Shown here in pieces: positions 30,298 through 42,103 of a DNA stretch of 45,000 nt. The notes beneath the pieces are model-generated. The model saw nothing but the letters and a program-made list of their open reading frames with translations. It did no database searches and was not told the origin of the DNA. This stretch comes from Chrysomallon squamiferum (taxonomy: Eukaryota; Mollusca; Gastropoda; Neomphalida; Peltospiridae). The stretch spans positions 12,311,915 to 12,356,914 of the forward strand of contig CM022679.1 in NCBI GenBank assembly GCA_012295275.1, in the 5' to 3' direction. Every line of letters begins with the position of its first letter. Position 1 is the stretch's first letter. The position numbers were made by a program, and so were the translations under genes.

Positions 30298-33200
30298 TAA
30301 TTTTTTTTTTTTTTTTAAATTACCTGTACATCTGAGTGAACCCATTCCCCAGTACCCATCAGCCTGACATGTCACCCACTGATCTCCATCAGAACTTAGA
30401 CCTGACAGGTTAAAAAACTGCAGACAAGAAAACTCAAACTTTGCCCCGTACAAAGTCGACGAGAGAGCTGGTTTTCCAGTACCACGAGTTGTAAGTGGAT
30501 AATCACAGTTAATCTCTGGAATATGGACATTTAAAAGATGAAGAAAGATAAGTAATAATATACTAATATATATTTTAATATGAAATAATATTAGTATGTC
30601 ATACTGGTAGTCAGTAGTTTTAAATTATTATTAAAATTAATAAAGAAAATGTAAATTATATTTATATAAAGCTTTTCAGAATTGTTGTTTTTATTTTAAT
30701 TATTCATTTGCATAAGTAAAAGCAATAAAGCAAAACATAATGAAATATAATATAATATTTACATGTGTATATATACATACAAACACATAAATATATATAT
30801 ATAAATATATATATATACATACATTTATATATTTAATATATACACAAATGTAGATACCCAGACAGACAGACAACACATATGAAAGACAGACAGAGACATA
30901 TACACTTATGTATGGATGAAACATTATAATTTATTTAATGTCTTCAAAGACATATGCTGCATATGAAATACTGAATATTTTATTTTAAACTACCTAAGTA
31001 CCTTCACATTCATAACTGTCACCCTGAAGATGATAGTTTTCAGTTCTAGGGTCAAACACACAGGTGCGTGACTTGTAGAAAACACCTTTCCTGAGACATT
31101 ACAAGTCATGTTGAGAGTGCCAAGATAAGGTACTGATGTATTTGTTTGCAGTACTGGGCTGTTTAGAAGTCTAGGCATTGGATCAAGGGGACAGAATGCA
31201 GCTGAAAGATATGAAAAGAAATGAAATAATTTGTTTAAAAGGTGAGTAATGATCTGACAAATGAATATTAAGATAAAATGTTTCTTCTACACACAGACAA
31301 AAAACAATAAACAAACACTCTCTATTTAGCAGACTAAAAAGGAAGGAAACTTTATCCTAAATTAAGAAATCTGGATTTTCCAAACAAATAGTGCAAATAT
31401 TAATATTGACAGTGTAAAATAATATACAGGACTAAATTCAATATGTGAAATAATATTCAGAACTGAATTTACTGTTTTTGCACATCCTGCTTGACAACAG
31501 ATTGAACTTGTTCTGCTGTGACTGTATAATGGAAATCAGAATAATTCATTTCAACCAAACAGAAATTCAAGAATATTCATTTATGTTTTCAGGTTTTGTC
31601 TAGAATTTCTGAAATTTGATCAGTTACTTGGAGGGGCAAATGTATTACAGATGTAATATAATTAAAACTTGTAAAAAAACAAATATCTAAATTTACATAG
31701 AATAAACATAATTATGCTTCCATGCATTTACACAGTCAAACAGAAATCATACATATATACACACTATGCACACAAATGCACTAACTGAAAAGTGTAGCCA
31801 ATGAAGTGGCAGCAGTGGAAGTGGTTTTCTCTCTTGTTTTCTGAATAATACTTAAACATACAAAAGTGCTGTGTAAAATAAGTTAAATGAAACAGTTTCT
31901 TCCATGTTGCCTTCCAGAAGAAAGAGAATACATTTATTGCTGTTACCTTCACACACAGGAGGTTTGGGTGACCACTGACCACTGGCCATACAATTTATTG
32001 TGTCAGATGATGACAACACAAAGCCAATATTGCAGTGAAATGTGATAATGTCTTCATAGTAGTAGTGCATCCTGGGATTGGTGAGGTAGCCATTTGCAGG
32101 GATCACAGGAATAGGACATGTTTTTTCTGAAAAGAAATAAAAAAAAGAGTAAAATTTTCACTTTTGTTTTTTGTTTTTCTCAGGCTTATTTATTTTATTT
32201 TATTTTTGATTTATTTTATTGTGCAATGTTTTCTATAGCATAAATGGATAAAAAATGTATGATAAATAGACTAAAAATTTTGAAAAAGATTTTTAAAATA
32301 TTGTTATTATTATTGTTGTTGTTGTTGTTTTGTTATTATTACTAATGACTAATGTTCATTTCTATTCATAGATTAAGGATACTAATTAATATCTTATAGA
32401 ATAAACATTTTATTTTCTGTATCAGTCATCTGTAATCTGGCTTTAAAACATTATCTTTTATCACAGACTATCTGCTAAAAACAGTAGAGGTGTGTTAATT
32501 TACTAGTTAAGGAGAAGATAGAGTTCTGGGGTTTTAAATCTCAAACAGATCTTAGAAGAAAAAGGAAGAAGAGCATAACCCTAGGATTTTTCAGTCTTTC
32601 AGCCAATGGATTATCAGTGAGTCACTAAGTCTGGTCTTCACTGTGAACCACATAATCCTGGTCTTCACTGTGAACCATATAATCTTTGTCCATGTTATCA
32701 CAATGTTATAAAAAAACAATGTCAACTCACTGACACAGGTATGGTTGAAAAACAGAGAGTCACCAGGACGAAGCCCAGATTCTGACTGTGGAACAACATA
32801 TCCCATAGTTCCATTCTCTGTGTATAGGATGTATCCTTCAGGACAGAGACACCGGTAGGAGTTTCCAGTGTTTCTACACATATGACTGCAATTGCCATTG
32901 TTATCAGCACATTCATCAATATCTGAAAAATAATATGATATGTATGAATTTTTATTTATATCATTTAAGTATTTAAAGGGGAAATATTGGCTTAATTGTA
33001 TGACTTAATATATTTTTTGTATACTTCCAAGTTAATATTGTCTACATTTGTTATCTTTTATAATAATAAAGTATGAAAATATTTGTACCTACCAAAACAA
33101 GTTTTGGTTTGATCTCTTTGGAATCCAGGAGCACAAGAACATTTGAAAGAGCCTAACAAGTTGACACATACTTCATTCTGTGAACAGTTGGACATTCCTT

Positions 33201-34794
33201 TAGAACATTCATCAATATCTGTAGAAAGAAAAAACAACCAAAAGTAATATATAAAATAAAAAAAATAATAATAATAATAAAAAAAACAACAAACAATAAT
33301 ATATATATAATAATAATGATCATCATCATCATAATAACAATAATAAAACTCAAAATTTAAGAAATAACATGATACATCTATTGTTATACTAATAATTTAA
33401 TTAAGTCTATATATCTTCTGATAAAGACAGTGGAAAAAAAGACTAAAAAAAGAAAAAGAAAAGAAAAAGATAAGAAAACTCACAGAAAAATAATAATTCT
33501 CATCATCTTTGAAATCAGTGCTTTAACTTTATAATTAAAGAAAAAAAGGAATGAATTTTGGTTTTGATATGTGTGTGTGTGTTTGTGGGCTGTTTGTGTA
33601 GAGAGAGAGATCTATAATTAAAGCTTTATATATCTACAGGAAAACACAAAATTTGATTTTGAGTTTGAGGATGCTATAATTAAAGAAGACACAGATAGAT
33701 AATAAATAATTTTCATTTATGATCAATAATGAATATATATTATAACAAAAATAGAAAAAATATTTAAAATAATAAATCTAAAACAAAAAGAAATATATGT
33801 TAAAGGAAAATAATTTACCTTTGCATATATCTGTGTGATTAAATGTCCGGTCAGCTTGGCAGGTAATGAGGTTTGAACCTGAGACTTCAAAACCTGGACT
33901 GCAATGGACAGACAGTGAGGTTTCATATGGAACAAAGTTTTCTGTTGAGTCAACAAGACCATTGTCAATGACTGGTACCTGGCAGCTCAGTTCTGAAAAT
34001 TTTTAATATATTCTTCTTATTGCTTCTTATTGGAATACATGATTATGACAAACCCATGTATGTATGGATGGATGGGTCAAAGAACTGAAGAAAAGATAGA
34101 TAGATAGATAGGAAGAAAGATAGATAGAAAAATAGACAAAGCAGCAGAGCAACAGATAAATAGAGATAAACACACAGACAGACAAACAGACAGAGAGGTA
34201 GATAGATGAAAAAACACACACAAGTATATATCACTACTAGAAAAACATTTTTATTTTCTTGCTGTATTCTAAATCCTCTGTGAAAAAAATAAAAAATAAA
34301 AAACAATTTTGTAAATGGTTTAGTAAAGAATATACAAACAATTGCTACAAAATAATTAATTATAAACTAGTGACAAAATATTTACTTTTACATTCAGGAA
34401 GCCCACTTGTCCAGGATCCATTATCCTGGCAGTGCAGAATAGGTTGTCCCACTATCTGGTATCCTGGGTGACACTGGTAGTGAACAACACTGGTATAGGT
34501 GACACCATCACCACTAACAATAATCTTTTTACCATTGTTGATGGTGTCCAGATTAACACATGTTATTGCTGAAACATAATGTGAAAACTTCATTTAGTAT
34601 AAAAACTATTATTTAATTTAAAATATAAATTTAAAAGAACATATTTTCAACACATTAAAAAATGTTGATTATAATGATGATAATAACTGTTCATTTTTAG
34701 GCAAGATATGTCTGAGAATAATTTTTTATAATATAAAACAGGATCAATCCTCCTTAATGTCCCATTGAGTTCTTTCTTATTCCAGTTAGTTCCT

Positions 34795-34866
<72 letters not shown>

Positions 34867-35274
34867 GTATATATATGTATGTATGTATTTATATATGTGT
34901 GTATAACCACATATACACAGGAACACAGTTTAAACATTTATTTAAGTAAATAATAATAATAATAATAGAGATAATACTACCTCAATACAAACCCACACAC
35001 ATATATACATATATAAAAAACTATCTATATAAATATATATATATATATATATATAGCATACAGATCTAAAATATTATTAATAACTGTCTTATTAAATTAT
35101 TACCTTTGCAGGAAGGGAGAGCACTCCAATGGCCATCAGCTTGACAAGTGATATGTGACATACCAGACATTATGTGAGTTTCATGACACTGGTATGTGAC
35201 AGTGTCACCATAAGACAAACCACTTGATGTGACAACTAAACCATTCTCCAGTTCAGGAGGTTTGCCACAGTAAT

Positions 35275-35315
<41 letters not shown>

Positions 35316-36557
35316 TGATGATGATGATGATGATGATGATAATAATAATAATAATAACAATAATAATAATAAATAATAATATTAATAATAATAATAAATA
35401 ATAATAATAATAATAACAATAATGACAGAATCCTTTTCATGTTTTGCAAGTGAATAAGGGAAGGGATGTTTTGGAGGGATGTTATAAATTTAGGGAGGGA
35501 GAGAAGCAAGCAGGACTCTAATAAAGCAAAGGATGAAATTGTGAGTTTGTTTTGACTGTTAAAAGTTACTGTACTGTTTATGTTTTTTATTAATGAAGAA
35601 TGACAAACATTTTTTTTTCTTCCACATGAATTTTTAATTCTGTTTACAATGTAATTAAAAAAATATTTTCTGAGATTAAAAAAAAAAATATGTTTGTTAA
35701 TGTTACTGGTTTATTATATAGAAAATAATTATAACATAATCAACACCATCCCCCTACTCTCATACCCCCACAAAAAAATCCACCAAAAAACAATAAGAAA
35801 CATAAAAAAAAACCAAGACAATAAGAAATAGTAGTAGCAGTGGTAGTAGTAGTAATAGTAGTAGTAGCAGTCATAGTAATATTAGTAATAATAAACAGAC
35901 AAATTAATCTTTAGTAATACTAAACGTTTTTAAACAAGAAATTTAAAAAAAAAAAAATCTTTATATTCAGAATAAATTAAAACACATATTATTCTTCCAA
36001 ATTATTGATTTTTTATACTCTCTCTGTTTTAGATATTTTATTATTATTATTTTTTCTCAGTATGTAAACACCAATATGTGAAGTACATTATAAATAACAT
36101 ATAGTATATTTATCGTTTTTCATATAGTTTAAGTATATAATAATTATAACTATCCTCATCACCATTTTCTTTTTTAAAACAGCATTCACCATCTACAGAC
36201 TTAATATTAAGCCATTGCAATCAGTGTTAATAGGACAAGCAGACATAATAGTTAAACAAAGCTTCATAAACAATAAACAGAACACTGTGAGAGATCTATT
36301 GTTATATAATTATTTATTCTAGACTAATTAAAGGTTAGTATAATTAATAGCAGAACTACATAATGCCATGTACCAGGAATCTAAAAAATATGATGCACTA
36401 AAAATAAATGATGCTATTTTGATAATTAATACATGTGAGTCGAATCTACTAAAGATACATAAAGTGATATTTCTGACTCTTTGCTTCTTAAGAAACAATG
36501 AAACAGTTTTGTAGTCCTCACTGCAATATATGATTTAAAATTAACTTGAAGAAAGCT

Positions 36558-36636
<79 letters not shown>

Positions 36637-39578
36637 TCTTAGCATATTAATACAAATAAATAAATAAATAAACAAATAATTTTCTAAAATCTACACTAAA
36701 TGACTTACATATAAAAGTGAAAATATAACAATAAAAAATAAAAAAAAAAACATCAAGAAACAACAATAAAAATAACAAAAACAAAACATCAGACATCCTC
36801 AAAACCTTATCACACACACACACTAAAAAAAAAAAAAAAAAAAAAAAATAAATAAATAATAAAGTGAAATATGAGAACACATTTATATACTGCTATTTTG
36901 AAGTAGTGCCAAACAACCAACTAAATTTATATTTTAATTATAAAGGTAAAACCCTTCTTACAGGATATTTGAAACTTTTCTGTGCAGATCTACCACAACT
37001 AGCACAACAAAATAATAATAATAAAAAAAATAAAATAATAATAATTATTATTATAAAAAATTAAAATAAAATTGAGAAAACATAATTATATATATATATA
37101 TATATATAAAAAAATAAAAAATAAAAAAAAAATAAATAAATAAATAAAAAATAAATAAAAAAGAATATTTTTTAAATTAAAAATAAAGAAAAGAAAAGAA
37201 CTAAGAACAAAACCTGGAACCAAAGAGAAACACATGCAAATATTTGTACCTAGTTGACTGTCATTGGTCAAATCTTTCTTACCTGTGTGTATATCATTAT
37301 CTACAGCTGAAAAAACACACTCACATTAACACAAAAACAAATTTATTAATAACCTTGACACCACCATGTTTTTCAAAATTATTTTAGTCTGAAATTTAGC
37401 TGTAGTAATAACATGAAACTGCTTGCAAAATGATTACTCATTTCAGTTATTAATTAGTGAAGAATTAGTATATTTCAATAATTTTGTGAAAAACAGAATG
37501 AATGAATGAAAGAAATAATGGATGAAAGAAGGAAAGAAGATAAGAAACAAAGAATAAAAAACAGAATGGAAAAAGTAAGAAATAAAGTAAAGAAAAATTA
37601 AAAGCTAAAAAAAAAAAAAAATAATAATTAGATTGAAAAGTGTAATGAAATTAGTTATGGAATATGGAATATTAATTTTTGATTCTCGTATGTAATAATA
37701 CAGCTTGAAGCAAGACATTCTCATTCTGCAGTTTAACCTTCTCACATTTTATAAATTTTTATGAATAACCATGACTATTAATAAAAATAAAAATAAACAA
37801 ACAATCAAATAAATAAATAAATAATAGAAAATACATACGAATACATTGTGGAATTCTTCTCACATTCCAGTGGCCTCCATAAAGACATTCCATCTGAACA
37901 TACTCAAGACTGATCATGTGACCAGATGAATTTCTCTTGTAGAACTCTTCAGCATTGAAAACAAACCCTTTCTTACATGTGACATTGAACTTCAGACCAT
38001 AGTCATAGGAACTGATGTGCTGATGTACCACAGTGTCAGCATTGAAACCAGGATAGGAACAACCTTTAGAAAAAAAAAATAATAATAAAATAAAATAAAA
38101 ATAAAAATAAAAATAACAATAAAAGTAAAAATAAAAATAAAAATAAATAAATATATAAAAAAATTCAAATTAAAACAAAAAAATAATAAAATAAAATAAA
38201 ATAAAATAAAACAAAACAACTAAGGTGAAGAAATATGCAAAAACTTAATAGTGTTTAATTATAATTTTAATAGAAGCTAAAGTTGAGTAATCATTGTGTG
38301 CTATTTCCCATTCAAGCACAGGCTCCATACCTGGAGTTTCATAGTCTAAGGTACTTGATGTGGAAAGATGAATATAAAAGATTAATTATTACTAATGACA
38401 TTGCCTACCTTGGCATTATAAAGTCACCTTTATAGTAATAAGACAAATGTGATGACACCAATTTTTTATCATGATCTTTATTTATATTAACAAATACAAT
38501 GATAAATTTTTGAAAAATCTAAAAACCTACCTACAGAGTATCTGGCAGAAAAGCCAAATTTGTTTATAATGGAATTTGTGACAAATTTCATGAAGATTTT
38601 CCCACTGTTAAAGTTCACAGATCGAGGTGGAACTGATCCAGAGTATCCATCATTGCCAAATCCATGGACTGGTAGTCCTTGCTCATTTTCTCCTTCATAG
38701 ACCTGAATACACCAGCAAAACAAATAACATGTTTAGTATGTACATACAAAGAATCACATAGATGTTTAAATACATGAAGATAACTGGATGGATGGATGGA
38801 TGGATGGATGGATGGGTAGATGGATGGGTAGATGGATGGGTGGATGGATGGATGGATGGATGGATGGAAGAATTAATGGATAGATGGTCAAGAGAATCAG
38901 TGGATGGATTGGTGAATGGATTTATTTATAGATAGACAAACCGACTGATAGAGAAACAGGTGTGTGTGTGTTCATGTGCATGTGTGCATGTGTGTTTGTG
39001 TGTGTGTCTGTATCATAACAATAATTATATTATGCATGAATACAACATTATAATATCTTACTTCAAGAAAATCTTTATACTGCTCCAACTCAAATTTTTT
39101 GTCAAAAATAAGAGAAATTCTTCTACCCAGTGGTGTAAATACATAATACAAACAGGTGTGGTAGTTGGCGTAGTTGGCGACTCCGTATCCTGGGGAAAAC
39201 AGGTGACCAGCGAAATCATCATAAATAAGAACACAACCTAGAAATAAAGAACAAAACTAAAATGTTTCTGTGCCTTATGGATGAAGCAGCTGACATTTTA
39301 AAATAATTTTAATGTTTTATATTTTAATCAATACCAGTCCACTATTTGAAAATAAATACAATTTAAAAATTTTTTATAGAGAAATATTTTAACTTACAAT
39401 TCTTTTTTAATTTAAATATAATTACAAATGTAATAAATAATAATAATATATTAAAATGAAAAACAATCAAAAATTTACCTTTAATTAATATTAAAAATCT
39501 ACTGCAAAAATAAAAAGCTTTCTTTAATTATTATTACTATTGTTGTTGCTATTGTTGTTTTTATTAATTTACTTGATT

Positions 39579-39627
<49 letters not shown>

Positions 39628-40027
39628 CTTTTATTGTTTTTAATAATTCTGGTCATTAAATATGGTAAAGACATAACTAAGCACGAGAGTTACCATATTT
39701 ATAAGATATAGAAAATCCTTTGTTCTGTATGTTTGGAGTGATTCCAGTTTTGAAGTAAATATAAATCTTGTTTCCTGTGGAAAGAATGTATTTGTCAGGA
39801 GCAGATAACTCTGTGTATTCTGCCAGAAGTGCATCAGAAGCAGATGGACCATTTCTTATTCTCAGTATATCTCCCTTAGCTAGATCTATAACACCTGGCT
39901 GCAAAAAATAATTAAAAATACATAAATAAATATGTATCAAGTGTTAAATATAAAATAGCAAAAGTATATACATACTGGGTTTCTGATGAACACACAAGTA
40001 ATACATGTTCTACATGTGTATATCAGG

Positions 40028-40082
<55 letters not shown>

Positions 40083-40480
40083 TATTTGTATGAATGCAAA
40101 ATTTTATAAATTTGGATAAAATTTTTTAGTATTTTTCAATTCATACCTGTAATGTAATAATTTCCCATTTCCTAGGAGCAGTAATGATCCACACATTTTC
40201 CTGACTGCCCAGGTATGGTTGTGGGAAGTTTACTGATGTCAGTGTTCTTGGAATTGCTGATGCTGTCAGTTGTAGCCCATCTTCAGGAAGACTTGTTACT
40301 GAAAACATATCAGTAAAAGTTTCATACATCAAAACTATAATAAATTGTTAGAAATCATTTTTTTCCCCCACAACCAGCTGTGAGAAGTTAGTTTGAATAA
40401 TTTGGTTTGGAATGATCCATACATGTAGAAGCAAAGATGTTTATAAATACTGAGCAAACAGTTATCCCAAGCTATTTCTG

Positions 40481-40571
<91 letters not shown>

Positions 40572-40926
40572 GCTGTCATACAAAATTATTAAATCTATAC
40601 TGACTTAGTGATTAATGCACTCACTCACTCACATCACATATAATTTGAAATAATAATTTTAAAATGTCTTGCTGAAGGTGTATTAAATTTTGTAACATCT
40701 CACCACTTGTCCATTTTGCCTGGAATCCTGGGTATTCATGGGTTACATCAGAAGAAAACTGGATGATTATAAAATTATTTGGACTGATGTACTCAGGTAG
40801 AGATGTGAGTTTTCCAGAAATTTGTGACAACAGATGAGATTTAATTGCTGTTTAGCTCCCCCAAGAATTGTCACTACATCATGGTTTTCTTCAGTTTCAA
40901 AACTAGTGAACTGGAACAACAACAAC

Positions 40927-40985
<59 letters not shown>

Positions 40986-41012
40986 TAATAATAATAATAG
41001 TAATAATAATAA

Positions 41013-41043
<31 letters not shown>

Positions 41044-41756
41044 AAAGAAAAAAAGATGATGATGATGATCAAGGATGTATATTTAGAATAGGCAGAAAAT
41101 TATATGGATTAAAAATGGAATTATTTTATTATTATCTGGTTTTTATAATTAATATAACTTCTTTTATATTTTTTTTAATCAAATTAATTTTCCTTTTGCA
41201 AACTGAATTAACTATTAAGGCTCTTGTAGTCATTAAAATTAATATTTATTAAATTATTATGTAGAAAAATAATGAGATAATTAAATTATTACATAACAGA
41301 GAAAATATAAATGAACAGTTTTCTAAGAAATAATCTGCTAACCTGTATTTTGATGTTTGTTCCAGCTGGTGTTTCTATTGTCCACTGACAGTTTTCATTT
41401 TTCTTGTAAAGTTGTGGAAACTTTGGTGACATGATTTGTCCACTAGGTTTAGTTAAATAAAATGAGCACTGATGAGCTGAAATAAATAAATAAATAAATA
41501 TGTTTCTTTTTTTTCTTTCATTTGTAAATTTAGTGTAAATAATATAAAAATAATTTGATCCAAATTGAAAAATTTGTCTCAAAATTATCCTCAAGATACT
41601 GAAAACCAAATTTAATATAAAAAAATAAATATATAAATTAAACAAATAAAAATGATCATTGTAATAACAGTCTTGATAATTATGATAATATTTTTGTCAT
41701 GATAACAATATTCAGACTGATAATCATGACGATAATGTTGATGTTAATAATCATTA

Positions 41757-41790
<34 letters not shown>

Positions 41791-42072
41791 GATTATTATT
41801 ATTATTATTATTATTTCTATAACTTTATTTCAAAACCTGAATCATTCTATAATACTCACAACAACTTTGTTCATCTGAATTGTCCCTGCAGTCATCAACA
41901 CCATCACATTTGTAATCATTCTTAACACATTGACCAGTGCTACAGTGAAAATAACCTGCAACAACAGCAGCAAAAATAAAATAACAATAAAATAACAAAA
42001 TGAAGAAGAAGGAATAGGCAAAGAAGAAGAAGAAGAAAAATAATAACATCAACAAAATCATAATAATAATAA

Positions 42073-42103
<31 letters not shown>

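Larger units (their letters stand above)
35278..37282. other. Longest intron (E13-E14), about 2 kb
   Basis: This interval is four to five times the usual intron here. It holds TAA/TGA repeats at 35279-35425, a TAG-type tract at 35830-35880, a long TAA array at 36560-36634 and several polyA runs. No exon, RNA gene or transposon ORF is visible on either strand. Confidence 0.6.

Noticed and set aside
32131-32728. Region between E18 and E19 as a possible extra EGF exon
   Set aside because: No Cys-rich frame with splice sites; E18 and E19 already join in phase 1.
34027-34306. Cys/Tyr-rich minus-strand frames
   Set aside because: Frames across GATA/CACA tetramer and dinucleotide repeats in an intron.
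38300-38370. Possible extra exon with a CAG/GTATGG donor between E11 and E12
   Set aside because: No acceptor gives a 3n exon in phase 1, and the peptide resembles no neighbouring domain.
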